A stretch of DNA of 64,000 nt from Chinchilla lanigera. Lineage: Eukaryota > Chordata > Mammalia > Rodentia > Chinchillidae. The notes under the pieces are model-generated. The model made no database searches. It was not told where the DNA came from and saw only the letters and a program-made list of their open reading frames with translations. The position numbers and the translations under genes were made by a program. This document shows positions 22,746 through 35,238 of this stretch, one piece after another (the stretch's first letter is position 1; each line of letters starts with the position of its first letter). The stretch is from contig NW_004955417.1 of assembly GCF_000276665.1 (NCBI RefSeq), positions 23,257,087 through 23,321,086 on the forward strand, in the 5' to 3' direction.

Positions 22746-22889
22746 TGTTAGGGTGATTTTTTTTTTGTTTGTTTGTTTGTTTTTGTTTGTTTTTCTCCGG
22801 TACCGGGAACCGAACTCACGACCTTGCACTTGCCAGGCAGGCGCTTTTGCCGCTAAGCTAAATCCCCAGCCCCTGTTAGGGTGATTTTT
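22746..22889 (-). mobile_element. ID-type SINE, antisense, with 16-bp TSD
   Basis: Read on minus it has the ID head 'gggctggggatttagc', the core 'gcgcctgcctggcaagtgca', a B-box-like 'gagttcggttcccgg', the CCGGTACCGG end and an A-rich tail with AAAC repeats. The perfect 16-bp duplication TGTTAGGGTGATTTTT lies at 22746-22761 and 22874-22889. It differs from the copy at 30585 at about three positions over 76 bases, so both are recent. Confidence 0.97.
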
Positions 22890-22989
22890 ATCAAAGTGAT
22901 TGAAAGGTAAGTTCTAAATTTCATTCTGCTGACTCATTCTTTACAGTCACATGTATACAAAGACATGGTCTTCGTTCATGGCTCATTTC

Positions 22990-23440
22990 AGGAGTTTACC
23001 AAAACCCTCTCAGCATTATCGACTAAGGGTCCCCTCAATGCCAGGCACTGTGCTTGATACCAGTGCTAAACAGATTGGATTAGGAAGAGTCTCAGCAGAG
23101 GGGGCCACTTGAGATTTGTCTCTGCTCAGACCAGCTTCAGAACAAATGTTCTATTACAAAAATGCTTTTCAGTGAAGACTTCTCCCTTTTGTTTCTGCTA
23201 TAACCCATTCATCTATTTAACAAATATCTATCAGATATTATGAAGTGGGGCAATCCTCTCTTTCATAGAATTGTAGCCTTTTCAGGAGACGCATGAATAT
23301 CAGTAAATAGAGTGACAGTTAAGCAATTCATGGGATACAGTTTGTTACCAGAGTCCAGAAAGGCCCTATGAATACTGATCTCTTCTCTCTACCCAGAGAG
23401 GTCATGAGTGGCTGCCTGGAAAAGTTGACATTTGTCTTAA
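22990..23440 (-). mobile_element. L2 LINE fragments, antisense
   Basis: 'ctcaatgccaggcactgtgc' near 23040, 'aacaaatatctatcagatat' near 23220 and 'aaaagttgacatttgtctta' near 23420 are complements of L2 3'-region phrases in the expected order. Probably one or two heavily decayed copies. Confidence 0.55.
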
Positions 23441-23689
23441 ACCAATAATAATTTTTGTCTTTATCTCAAAATTATAAAAGAGTAACTGGAAATAATAAAC
23501 TTAAGTACTGACCAATAAGAAATGGCAGCATGACTGGAATGTATGTTTAGGGAAGGATCATCCTGGAGCTGAAACTCTGCTTGCAAAGATATGGGGATGA
23601 GAATGGGTACAAAATAATTTGATGTGACTGGGTGGTCGTATGCTGGTAGCTGCTGTGATTGGAAAAGTAATCAGGGATGGATAATACAG

Positions 23690-24770
23690 CTCTTTTGACC
23701 CTTAAAACAATCAGAGATACTAACTCATGCCATCATCAAAGTGCCAACTCAGTATCCACCTGGAAATCTGCCTAGCCTCTCCAACGACACGTCCCAAACC
23801 AAAGCCCAGTCCTTCCCTGTCTTAGTTATTTTTCACATTGTTGGGACAAAATGCCCAACACCCTAAGTGAAAGGGCAAAAGTTTTATTTAGCTCAAAGTT
23901 TATGCAGGTTCCAGCCCATAATCAACTGGTTCCAAGGCAGGGTGGTTTGGCAGAAGAGCAACAATTCATGGAGGCAGAAGACAGAAAAGCAACCAGTGCA
24001 AAAGGGTGAAACAAGGCTCCTTCTGCCCTTTATCTTATCCAGAGTGCTGAGATTAGGTGGTGCCAGTTCAATCAGTGGAGTGATCTAGTAATCACCCGGC
24101 CTTAATCCCAGCACCCTTAATCCTAGCATTGCACTATGAATCATTCATAAATGCTAGATTCAGCTACCTCCAAAACTGTCTCCCATGACGGCATGAAGCT
24201 TTGGGGGGACATCTAGACACAAACCATGACATTCCCTGTCACTGCTGCTTCTGGATATTTCTCTGACTTGCTGCAGAGCACTTTCTTATGTACAGTTGTT
24301 TAGGTCAAAGTAGGATTTGTGTCCGGATTTATTCTACACCTCATTTATTTTCCTGGAACTCAACCACTGTCTCATAGCTGATTCTTTCATTTCCTTGCCT
24401 TTCCCCAAGTATTTCCATCACCCTTTCTATCGCCGGCTGCCAACCTCCTCTACCTCTACCGTGTCATAGGCTCACAAAGACCTTCCTAGACTCCTTTATT
24501 TAAAACTTCAACTTTCTACCTTTAACTTTTGGTCCTCCTTGCCTGATTGATCCTTCTCTGTATTACTTTATTCATTTAATTTTTAAAAATTATCTAAATC
24601 TTCTTTTAAAAATTATTTAAATGTTTTTAACTAGTTAGGGAAGAGATTTTTTTTTAACAACTTTCGCCTTTATTCACTTATCTTTGAGGGAGGGGGCTGG
24701 TATAATCTTCATACCTAAAATATCTTCTGACACACAATTAACACTCATAAAATATTTACTAAGTGAAGAG
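23690..24770 (+). mobile_element. L2 LINE region split by a solo LTR
   Basis: Before the LTR, 'cgacacgtcccaaaccaaag' and 'cccagtccttccc' follow the L2 region encoding the end of its ORF and the 3' UTR. After it come 'gtcactgctgcttctggata', 'agaccttcctagactcc' and 'ctttattcatttaat'. The TSD TTCCC joins the two. Diverged and non-coding; the right limit is approximate. Confidence 0.6.
23818..24231 (-). mobile_element. MaLR-type solo LTR, antisense, with perfect TSD
   Basis: On minus it starts TGTCATGG and ends ...AAGACA; the poly(A)-signal zone is 'gctaaataaaac'. It is 414 bp long. TTCCC is duplicated at 23813-23817 and 24232-24236. Compared with the 17187 copy it has a longer U3 part. The 73-codon frame at 23867-24088 is inside it. 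Confidence 0.9.
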
Positions 24771-26071
24771 ATTGTCCCCAACTTACAAGTGAGGGTTAGA
24801 GGCACAGATAAAAAGTATGCTCAAGGTGCCCGGCAACTTGTGCCCCATGCTGACGTTGGCTGACTGTCATATGGGTTCTAGACAACACTTATAGAACTGG
24901 AAGTCTTTACACCGAGTTTTAGAAATCTTAGAGCTGGAATCAGAGCTGGGGGCTGATGAAGCTCAGTGAGGCCCTTTAGGGCCTGTAGGATCCAACTCCC
25001 TTTGTTGTAGAGGGTTTTACGAATGTGACCATAGCTTCTGGCTGCAGTTGCTGTCATCTCTCTTGAGGAGGTCAAATGTTCTGCCTGTCTGTTTTTCCTC
25101 CCAGGGACCTTGCTTCTTCCTCTCCTCCCTCTTGGTCAGGAGTTCCCTTTGAAGGCTTGAATAGGGTGGGTAGTGTGTGAGGGATTTTAGGGACCACTGC
25201 TATGAGATGGGCACCACTGGGCTACAGGGGTGCTTTGAAGATTTGCTTCTGAAAAGGTTCTCTGATGGTTCCATGGGGCTGGACTTTTAGAGGCTCCATG
25301 GAAGGAAGAAACACCTTTATGATAAAAATTACTTATTCTTCTTTGAATGTTTTTGATAATAAATATGTGTGAAATTTTAAAATCTCATTTCAAAGAGGAA
25401 AAAATGATCTTCATTCAATGGAATTATATGAAGAAAAAGGAACCTAAATGAAGAGAAAGGGGATTTATCTATTGTCAGTGTGTTCTTATGTAGGGAGACA
25501 GCTTTGATGTAACTGATAGCTTGGTTATATAATGGCCGAAGAATACAGAAATGCATGTGATGTATTGTGCAGCACTTGAGACCAAAAGTTTGCTCTCTTA
25601 GATGAGCATGAAAGTTCAATCTAAAAGCTTTTGTTGAAGAAAGACTCTTTGTGATAAGTCAGGAGGCCCTGTAAAAATTATCTTTAGTAGTCACCTCATA
25701 GATACTTTGGAAAAAAATTGTTAACTCATTAACATTAATGGCCCCAGTAGCATCCTAGAATGCTATAGAAGCTAAACCTTGAACAAAGAACTTCACTCTA
25801 AAGAGGTAAGTGTTAAATCTATAACATAAAAATTCTTTAAAGAAGAATAGAAAGCTAAGCTATCATGAAAGTGTCAGAAAAAAAACTAAAACATTCTTTA
25901 CTAAGGGCAGTTAACAATTCCAGAGATAGATATTACAAATTGTGTACACCATGACAAACACTCAATATTGGCCACTTGCTTAAAAAAGTAAGTCTTAAAA
26001 GATCATCTCTCCAAAAGAGGCCAGGAGCAAAAGCTAATTAAATTGGAAAGCTTTGTAGAAACCTATTTGAA

Positions 26072-26073
<2 letters not shown>
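24771..26073. other. unassigned sequence
   Basis: A segment at 24820-25300 has higher G and C content than its surroundings, with a chance frame on minus at 24878-25075. The rest is AT-rich. No gene or repeat is recognised. Confidence 0.35.

Positions 26074-26104
<31 letters not shown>
26074..26104. repeat. (GT)n microsatellite
   Basis: An uninterrupted TG/GT dinucleotide tract of about 31 bases. Confidence 0.96.
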
Positions 26105-26109
<5 letters not shown>

Positions 26110-28079
26110 GCAATTGTAAAATATTTATTCTAGAGATGATATGAACTGACAGAAAAAGAAATGGAGCACAATTAAAGTCTATGTGATCTTAGGGTCTTCT
26201 ATTAGTAGTATGCAAAAGAGACACAAATTCTAGTTCTGTGGTCATGAGTTCAGTGTAGAAAATGTAAAACGAAATGCAAGGTTGAGTCATGATTACACAT
26301 AAGGGAACTCAATATTAAATGCAATAATAAAAATGTTTAGTTCAGTGCCTGGCTTACAATAATAGGTCAGTGGAGAAACAGGTAGGTAGACCGTGGCGGT
26401 GGGATGGGGCTCTACGGCAGGAAGGAGGGGGGTGCTGGGAGGAAAGGAAATAAAAATGGAGATGCAATATGTGTGTGTCCCAACTCCCCAAAGTGAATAT
26501 AATCACTATGCATTTCAAACATATACTAATAATAAATTAAGAAGGAAAGATAACTAACCAACCAAAACCAAAAACAGCGCATAGCTAGTGATCAACCACT
26601 ACAGTGGTCGTAATTATTATCATCTTCCTAGTATAGACCAAGATTTGTGTAAGCAGATTTATATGCATTGCCAATGTTTGACTTTATTGCATACACACGG
26701 AGCTCATAAACTTGAATAAAAATTCATTCAGACCAAAGCTGAAGAAATTAAAATCTTAAGAAATCTTAGATATGAATCCAAAAGATCGATTTCCATATAT
26801 GCCTACAGAAAATTCCTTTCATCTGTCCATCGGAAGCCAACAACTGAAATAGGGATTGGGCAAATATATGGCATAGCTTGCATTGATTCACTCCCCTAAT
26901 AGTTCAGATGTTTGTCTTCCTAATTTATTATGACCAGACACTCCCTTCCAGTTCTTTTCCCACCTTTTCCTCTGGCATTGAAGCTCAGATTCCCATTCAT
27001 CATTTGGTGATATACTACTTGTCTCGTTCTTGTCCAAATTATTTGCAAAGATGCTGTAATTTAACATGGGCAACTTCGGTGAGTGTTACAGTTAAAATTA
27101 TTGCTTGTCTTGAGGTTTCATTTTGGAATCCTGATAAGTCATTTCGAATGTGAACCATGTGGAGTACATTTCAATTTATTACTCTTTCTAAGTGAACTAA
27201 TCTAAATTAAAATCTCACAGAATCAATACCTCATTTTTATCATAGAGTGTTCTGATCCCACCTCCCAATCATTTATCTCTCCTTTTCTGTGGCTTGGAAA
27301 TTTCTAACAATGAGGAGTTGTCTTATATCATATTATGGAAATGACATGTTTGTAGCCTGTTGTGTCCCATCTCTGGGCTGAAGTTCTACAGTAAATGTTA
27401 CACTGTTTTAAATGCCTCACTTGATTTATTCTGCAGAATGCCCTCAAACCTTTATCATGAAGATTATCTAAGGCTTATTATGTGTTCACAGTGTGCGTGG
27501 TTACAGTCTGAAAACTGTCACCAAAAACTGTCTCGTCATTATTTGACTTCGGTTTCTTGTTACAGTGTTAGTTACCAGCCTAGACAAACGGGTGAACACT
27601 TCAGTTTTCCCCGGTGCTATGCAGTGCTCTGCTCCCACTGTATCCTGTTGAGTATTTCCTTTTGGTTTTGTAAAGGTCTAGTGTTGACTCAACCAGTTTT
27701 AATGTACATGCCATTCTTCTAATATATTCCATTTCTGGTGACCTAGAAAAGAACAGAAGCAAAAACGATGCAAGGGGAATTTATTCTCATGACAGAGTAT
27801 TTTTTTAAAAAAAAGCTTTCAAAGGATTTATTTAGTCAGATCTCGTCTTTTCCATTATTCTTTTATGTCCCACTTGTATTGCATAGTCTATGGCCAATCT
27901 ATAAAAGAATAATAAAAAGTCCCCATTTTATGCAACCACGTACTGGCATGTCTGCATAAAATAGGTGATGCATATATTTTATGTCCAGAATTCCAAGTAG
28001 CTGCTCATATTTCTTCTTGCTCTCAGCTTTCAAGGTTGTGTTCACGGTTTTTCAAGAGCAAAAGATCTTCAATGCATTT
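26105..28079. other. unassigned AT-rich sequence
   Basis: It includes a 120-codon plus-strand frame (27360-27722) rich in Cys, Leu and Tyr. The frame has no recognisable domain, lies in AT-rich DNA and has no visible splice or promoter support, so I do not call it a gene. Confidence 0.35.
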
Positions 28080-28190
28080 GCTTCATGCGGGCAGGGACTG
28101 TGCCTTATTCTCTGATTGACTCTGGCACTCAAAATGGATCCTGGCACAAAGCAAGATCTCAAAAAATGTTTGGCAATAGTCTTTCTCCTC
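28080..28190 (+). mobile_element. L2 LINE 3' terminus
   Basis: 'gcgggcagggactgtgcctt' followed by 'atcctggcacaaagcaagat' and 'ctcaaaaaatgtttgg' has the diagnostic order of the L2 3' end (gagggcagggactgtgtctt ... cctggcacatagt ... caataaatgtttg). Confidence 0.75.
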
Positions 28191-28489
28191 TATTTACCAT
28201 TATGCAATGTACTATTTGCCATTAGTGAATGCTAATTGCTACAGGTATCCTTGATATTCTCATTGTTCCAAATTCTGAAAAAAAGTTTGCAGTGAAACAT
28301 TCTAATAACATATCTGCTAGCATAGGAAAGATGAAGGAAAACTCTAAATAATATGGCACACACGAGGAGCATGCTATATGTTAAAATAATAGCACAGGTG
28401 AAGAGAGTCTTAGAAGTTGAGAGTTAGTTCATAAGTTCTATGCCATCATGGGGAGATGTTGGTTGTTTTGTCCTGCGGTCTCCTACAAA

Positions 28490-28900
28490 CAAGAGAGGAT
28501 GTGTAAGTCGGGGACCTGAAGGCATACAAAAACAATTGAAATGCTTATAGTCTAGCTGAAGATAAAGCATATAGAGTTTTTAAAAATGACAACACAGGAA
28601 CAATCTGCCAACAGTCTATTTAATGAAGTGAAGACAAAGAAATCCTACTGAGCTATGATGGGCAGTGGAGGCTTCAGTAACGTTTTAGACAGGAACAAAG
28701 CTCTGAAGAATAAGTATAAAATTCAGAAAATTGGAGAAGAAAGGTATTGGGGTATGGCAAGCTAAGAAAGAATGAGAGTTACTTGGGGAAGAAACGATAC
28801 AGCTAATGATATATGTATCAACAGTGCGTGCAAGAGTAGCTGCTGATGTTTGAACACAACGACACTGACAAAGGGGGTTTGCTCAGGAAAGTATTCAGTT
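28490..28900 (-). mobile_element. possible L2 LINE fragment, antisense
   Basis: Purine-rich text such as 'aaacgttttagacaggaac'-like and 'gaatgagagttacttgg' runs parallel to the complement of the internal L2 region. Divergence is high and the call is weak. Confidence 0.35.
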
Positions 28901-29359
28901 ACACAGGTAGACCAGGATTAAGGAAATGTGGTCATAATGAGAGATATATGATCTTAGAATTTTTCTGAAATACATGAATCACTATCATGTTTATGTGGCA
29001 ACAAAAGCATTCTCAGCACCTGAGTTTCTCTGCTGAGGCAACCCAACATAGCACATGCTGGACAGTCAGGGTGTATTGAACTAATGCTGATTAGAAACAG
29101 CACAAGACAGAAACAAATAAAAGCCTTACTTATCCCAGGGAGCCCCAGTTCCTCTTCTCTCAAAGTTAGTGTGCACAGATACCCTAACCTAAAAGGAAGG
29201 GGGTTTCTGTGAGACCACAGGAAATGACTTTGTCAATTTGCAGCTTTGATGTGTAACTTTAGTTACAACACAGGTGTCCTGGGAAGATTTAACAAGACCA
29301 GGATGCCTTAGAAAATTTCTAAGATACCTGCATTTGCTATCTCAGACCTTTTCCCACAT
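28901..29359. other. unassigned sequence
   Basis: No feature recognised. Confidence 0.35.
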
Positions 29360-29535
29360 CTTCATGCACTTATGAAACCCCCCAGCCTCTCCTCTGGGAG
29401 GTTCACTTGCGCTCTGCAAAATTTACCTGCTGTCCTTCTTGACATTGTACTCTGAACTGAATAAACTCTTGTCTTATTTGTAGTCCGTGGCTGTCGGTAA
29501 ATTCTCTTATGACCCATATCACTGGCCCTCCATAT
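29360..29535 (+). mobile_element. possible retroviral-type LTR R-U5 fragment
   Basis: A C/T-rich stretch ('cccagcctctcctctgggag') leads to 'gaataaactcttgtc', a poly(A) signal. A G/T-rich run 'tagtccgtggctgtcgg' follows. The layout resembles the R and U5 parts of a class I endogenous retrovirus LTR. I see no primer-binding site, TG start or internal genes, so the identity is open. Confidence 0.35.
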
Positions 29536-30569
29536 GCTGCCTGGCATGGCAGTTTATACAAAAGAATGTATCTGGTTCCTGATTGCAATGAAGTCATTTG
29601 GTCAAACATGAATTGAGAAATTGCTTTCACCAGAGGAAGCAAGAGCTGAAAACTTCGTCGAGAAGAGTCTCACTAGTGCCCTCAAAAACGATAAACTTTG
29701 GAGAATGGGTCCAGGTTCTCCTCCTTTTGTAAGCAGCCTATAGCAGAAAACAAATAAGAAAGAGACTCAAAGTATTGGGCAAAGGTGCAATTAAATAAAA
29801 TTTAATGCAGAAGAAGAGTGGGTGCTTGATGACTTGTGCAATGAACTCGATGATTCTGTGGCTGCTTGAGCGCAATCAAAGATAAACACAGACATCATCC
29901 CAGTTCTTCTCAGCCAGGAAGCTAGAGGTGCTCACCCGCTGTGCCTGCAGCAGACTTCACACTTCCTGCAAATGAATCTGCGACCCAGAGGGGGATCAGG
30001 ACTGAGCAGAGGAGCTCCCGTAGACAAGCAGCAGATGGGACTTCGTGTCCTGCTGCTCCCACCTCTTGCTCTAATTGTCACTAAGGGAAAACCAGAAGAC
30101 ATCCACTGTGGAAGAGGAATTGTCACACTCTGATATCCATGGGGCAATTTCAGTGATGTTCAGGAAGTTGTCTATAGCTTATCTATCAAGAGCAAGTGAA
30201 CACCGTGCACCCCAAATTTAATAATATATGAAGACAATGATTATGGCCGTGAGCTACAGTTTATAAATGGGAGGTTGTTGAAAATAGAAAAGAGTTGCTA
30301 ATAAGTTAAATAAAATGATATTCCACACATCCGGTGGCATAGTGAGTGCATAGCCCTTAGGAGAGATGAGTGACTATGAGATATCAATGGGTAATCCTTG
30401 AAGGTTAAAAAAAAAACTCCCACTTGAGAAATTTTAGGTAAACCAAGCTAAATGAGACCTTTTAATATGCACAGGTACCCAGCGAGGCTCCTGGCAGAAG
30501 GTGGAACGGATCTGTTCTTCCAGCATCAGTACCTTCCCTTCGCCTAGTGCAGGGCTTTGTGCCTTTATT
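29536..30569. other. unassigned sequence
   Basis: Part of it (29830-30130) is richer in G and C, with a chance frame on minus at 29932-30147. No repeat or gene is recognised; it could include ERV remnants linked to the preceding fragment. Confidence 0.3.
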
Positions 30570-30691
30570 TGCTTTCTTAGTCTTTTTTTTTTTTTTTCCG
30601 GTACCGGGAACTGAACTCACGACCTTGCACTTGCCAGGCAGGCGCTTTTGCCACTGAGCTAAATCCCCAGCCCCCGTGCTTTCTTAGTCTT
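30570..30691 (-). mobile_element. ID-type SINE, antisense, with 15-bp TSD
   Basis: The minus-strand body matches the copy at 22762-22873 with about three differences. The A-box text is 'tagctcagtggc', the B-box zone 'gagttcagttcccgg' and the end CCGGTACCGG, followed by an uninterrupted A tail. The perfect TSD TGCTTTCTTAGTCTT is at 30570-30584 and 30677-30691. A young copy. Confidence 0.97.
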
Positions 30692-31661
30692 GATGAGCAA
30701 GAGAGAGCAGCACCCTCTGCAAAGTCAAGCAAAAGCCAACTTTGCTATTCACATTCCTAATAATTTTGGTTAACCCTGGTGTTCAATTCCGGTATAAACA
30801 CTCAGTCATTTTTCAAGACACCCTCTTGAATTTTTAAAATTAATGTGAAAATGTATGTATTCTAGGCAAGAGCAACGAATTTTATTTAATCAGCATCCCA
30901 TCCATCACTGGATAATGTATGCAGTCTCTGTAAATGGATAGGTATGAAAGTAGAGCTGATGCATTATGGAAACCTTATATGTATGCTCAGTGCATTAAAC
31001 ACTTTCTGCTAACCTTTCTTCTCAACCTCCCAGCAGATATGGCTCAAATAATTTTAGGTAAACAAAACCCCTTAATCCCCTTTAATATTAAAGAAAAAGA
31101 GAACACAATTAGTTATATGCATATGCAATATGAAAATAGGATCTCATTTCCCTGTGTGCTGCATTTAGCTATGTTATTATTTATACCAAGTCTGTTAACC
31201 AAGGCAAAAGATGGAAATGTACTCACACCTCTAGCCTCCTATTAATTATGAATATTGTATATCCTATCAAATTGAATAATTAAAAAGTAATTCATAAGTT
31301 CAGAGCTTGTACCATCAATAGTGTGAATCACATTTATGGTCCAAAATTAATAATAGCACCTGGACCTTGGAGAATTTCAACTTTCCAGTTGGAATTTGAA
31401 GTTACAGTAAAGGAAGGGCTTCTATTTGCAATCAAATTATAAGACAAATCATACATAACCACACAGAAAAATATCAAGCATGATCATTTATTTACCAGGC
31501 AAGTGCAATAATCAATGACTTCTTATTATGAAGAAAATATTGGACTTGAGATTAAAAGATTTTGCTTCAGTAATTTGATTTTTTCTCATTTCTAAAGGAA
31601 TTATTTAATGGGTATTTAATATTCCAGTTTCTATTCACTCATCTGAAAAAATGCACCTACC
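30692..31661. other. unassigned AT-rich sequence
   Basis: A 103-codon plus frame at 30934-31245 shows no domain and sits in AT-rich DNA. Nothing is called. Confidence 0.35.
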
Positions 31662-31885
31662 ATTTACTGAGTATTTCCTCAGTAAATTGATGTGCTGATC
31701 CCTGTGGTCAGTCCATGTGCTGAGCTGTTTATAGACCTTCTTGAAACCTAATGAGAATTATATTGCATTGTATTTAACAGATAAAGCAGCATAAACGCCT
31801 AGAAGTTCAGTAATTTTTCCAAGTGCAACTCAGAGAATAAGATATAGAGGACAAAGTTGAATCTAGGGCTCTAGGACTCTTTTCT
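31662..31885 (-). mobile_element. MIR SINE, antisense
   Basis: 'tatttaacagataaagcagc' is followed by 'cagtaatttttccaagtgca', 'actcagagaataagatatag' and 'gttgaatctagggctctagg'. These are the complement of the MIR core (gaggaaactgag... aacttgcccaaggtcac... ggattcgaaccc). An A tract with interruptions follows at about 31888-31912. Confidence 0.7.
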
Positions 31886-32039
31886 TAAAAAAAAAAAAAA
31901 AAACAAAAAACACTTTGCAGTGCTCCTCTTGATGAAGAAAGACAAAAATATTTACCTGAAATCATCTCCCCTGTCTGGGTGAGGTTTGTGACAGGTTGTC
32001 TTTTCCAAAAATGGTCACATCAGCATATATCCCATTCTA

Positions 32040-32515
32040 TGTGCTCTTTGGTCACCTAATGCTGACAATTCTCCGTTTTGCATCTGGAGTGACTTTGTAA
32101 CTCCCTGGACCAATAGAATGCAAGGAGAGTAACGTTGATATTCCAGGGGTGGGTCATAAATGGCACGATGACTTCTATTTGCTTGCTCTGTAAAGCAGCT
32201 ACCCTACATGAGCCAGTCACTACCCTTGAGCAGCCCAAGAGAGGATACATGGAGAATTGGGACCGTGTAGGCCAACTATGTAAGTGAGCCCTCTGAAATT
32301 CGTCAGCCAGCCTTGGTTAAGTCTACTGAGGAGTTCAGCCTCAACCAGCATCCAGCTGCACACACAGGAAAGATGGGGAGCCCCAAACCCACAAGAACTA
32401 ACCCCAAGTCCCTGCCCCACACAATGAATGAGAACACTTTGGAAAGGCATGGTTATTTTTGTCTTCAGCCACTGAGTTTCGGAAGGATTGGTTAGGCAAG
32501 TCTGCCAATAAAACT
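32040..32515 (+). mobile_element. MLT1-like MaLR LTR
   Basis: The order 'gactttgtaactccctggac', 'ggggtgggtcataaatggca', 'gagccagtcactacccttg', 'gtaagtgagccctctgaaat', 'cagcatccagctgcacacac' and 'tcttcagccactgagtttcg' is that of MLT1 LTRs. These predate the main placental radiations. No intact poly(A) signal or TSD is seen. The frames at 32056-32495 lie within it. Confidence 0.8.
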
Positions 32516-33289
32516 GTGTTTCAGTGTTCTAGAAACTAATTTAAATCCTGTTTTATACTTGTAATTGGAGATATATTCTGAGACAAGAAATTTAAGAAAA
32601 TAGGCAATTTTAACTGAATAAGTAAGGTTGTACATGTGATACAAATAATCTACATTCCAATTTGTGCCAAGTTCGCTGCCATAAAATGAGAATGGTAGCC
32701 TGATTAATCAATATCCCATCAGGGGACAACTCTGGAGATGTGGAAATAATACCTTCCATTTGTAATGTACCCCATAGTCCAAAGTCCCCCCAGTGAAAGT
32801 ATCACAGAAAACTATTCACCATGCAGTCAATAAAGCTTTTGTGTCTGGGCCTCACATTGATACGAACTCCTTCCCAGGTAAGCACATGCCTAGCAATGTG
32901 TTTTATAAAATATGCCAAAGTAGATATTTAAACAGCATTTTTAAGGTCATTCTCTCCTTCCTCTTCCTCTGACTTCTTCTCCATCATGATTCTCATTGTA
33001 GATGATGTTTTCAGCAACTGACTAAGATATATTTGAGCTGGGAATATAGTTTGGGGTTATCATTTCATTGTTTGGAGGATGGGGAGGGGAAGGGAAAGGT
33101 TTTTTTGAATAATGTATTATTATTGGTTTTCTTATTCTATATTTTTACATTGAGCCAATTTTAAAATGATTTTAGTATTTTGTTTTCTCAAAGAGTGTTC
33201 CCCAAATTCTCTAAGTTTCCAGCTTCACAGAATCTGAATCTGTTCTTGATCACCTTATCACTGGAATAAGGTCATGGGGCTTTAGGGAA
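32516..33289. other. unassigned sequence
   Basis: AT-rich with no clear repeat. Confidence 0.35.
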
Positions 33290-33435
33290 GCTGCTGTTCT
33301 TCCAGTTTTATAGTGAAAAATCTGGATTCTAAAACTACGAACATGAGGTATCCATGGTCATGTGGTTTGTAGGGAACAAAGGAGAGACTCAAATCCTAGA
33401 TGTCTGATTCCTTGGCCACTGTTGTTTCCTCGCTT
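33290..33435 (-). mobile_element. MIR SINE, antisense
   Basis: 'ccagttttatagtgaaaaat' then 'tcatgtggtttgtagggaac' then 'gactcaaatcctagatgtct' and 'gattccttggccactg' match the complement of the MIR core and 5' half, in order. Confidence 0.65.
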
Positions 33436-35238
33436 CTGGAAGCACAACCTTTTCTACTTCTTCCTCTAATTTCTCATTAAAACTGATGGATCCTGGGTCC
33501 CATACTTTGGCATCCTGGTCCTTCCTATGATTAATATGATAATGTGATGTAGCTTTAATTAGCTACAAATAATTGAAAGCATTGTCATTGGAGAGGTGCC
33601 TTTAAAACTGTGACCTTAAAAAAGAGTGGGGTGGGAAGTTTAGGCACAAAGGCAGATTCAGTGCAGTTTATATTTTAAGCAGAAGACTTTTCCCTGCTTC
33701 TTCTGAGTTAGGTAAAAATGCCCCTGTCTCTGAGACTAGCAAAGGGACTTCTGGACAGAGGTAGCGCAAGGGTAAAGTGGGGAGAGTTTTTAATGCTGGG
33801 CTGTAGTTTCCCAGGGAGAGTTACGAGAGCTGTAGGTGAATAATGTGTACTTGCAAGTGGTTTGGTTGACATCGTGTGGACACTACCTCAGAACTGTCCC
33901 TCGGCTGCCTGAACCAGAGCCTGGCCAAGCTGTGCCTCTGTGTGTCACGTCGCTCTCCCATGATCCCTTCTCTTCCGACTTCTCCCCAGTTCTGCACTCC
34001 ACTGAGAAGTTTGTTTTGAAAGCTAAATTGCCTATTGGATATTATCACAGAGCTAACAAATCGGAGCCATTTTTGTTGACCCAGATGTGGGGAAAAATAA
34101 AGTCACCCCAAGGGCAGAACAGAATTGGTAGAGTTGAGGGACTGGAACAATTGATTTGAACTAGTCTTCAATAGTAATAACAAATGCTCACAAGAACACT
34201 TCCCCAAATGTCCTTGAGCTGATAATTTATTTCCATTCCTTTCCCTCTTCAAAGGCAAAACTTTAATGGACTGTCTTTTTGCAGCAATTCTTAATATAAC
34301 AGTTAATATGCAGACAAATGACACAGTCCCCTTGACACATGTGTCTGGCTTCCATTTCTCAGGAAAAAAAGGAGGGACTCAGGAGGAAGTACTTGAGAGA
34401 GACGTGGTCCCCCTCCACCTCAAAGTTCATCTTCTGCCTGTTAAGAGTCTTCTATTCAATTCTTACAAATCTCTCTCAAAGCTGGCAAATTGCAGGGCTA
34501 TTTTTTCAATTCCAGCAGTGGTATTCTTGCTAAAATATAATTTCCACATTTGCATATATGAATATTATTTACAGTTGATATTTTACATTATATAAGATCT
34601 TAGTCACTCCATTTAATGATTCAAGAGTCATTCATCTAGCTAGCTCTTTTTCCTTCATTTTATGCTTAAATATCCTAAGCAGATCCTCTTCGTGTCTCTT
34701 CTTTACTTATCTCTTACAATTTCCTGATTAACCACTCATTAAAATACCTATTAATCTAATTATCATTTGGTCTTAACTTTCTTATCTGTCTCACTTCTTA
34801 ATTCTGTGAGGGTCCAACTCTTGTTCTTATCAATTTCTGTTTTATTTTTTTCCCTTCTTTCTCTAATGAGGTTAGAAATTATATTCTCCAGTGATTCAAG
34901 GGGCTGCCCCTGAGAGAGGTAAGCTGACCAAACTGGATTTTCTGAGTGCTCAAGACAGCTGTGGATCAACAATATGGCAGCAGCTGTTATTCAAGGGCCT
35001 TGGAAAAAAGTAGACCATGAAAAGGGAAATGTTAATGAAGGGAATGGCTGAGTGATGGTCTGGCATTATGTGGACCTAGAGGAGATATGGAAGGAGATTT
35101 GTGATTTCTCTTTAAAGACTTCAGGAAGAAGTTGAGCCTGAGAAATATTAGATCTTTTTGTTATTATTTGCTGTGGCCCTTCTTCAAGGAAATCTAGAAA
35201 GAAGTTACTCTCTCCTGTTGTTTTTCTATAATTGAAGT
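33436..35238. other. unassigned sequence
   Basis: Frames at 33821-34159 and 34103-34595 overlap on both strands. The 107- and 109-codon frames show no domain. No gene is called and no repeat is recognised. Confidence 0.35.

Noticed and set aside
27360..27722. 120-codon plus-strand frame
   Set aside because: Cys/Leu/Tyr-rich text from AT-rich DNA without any known motif or transcript signal.
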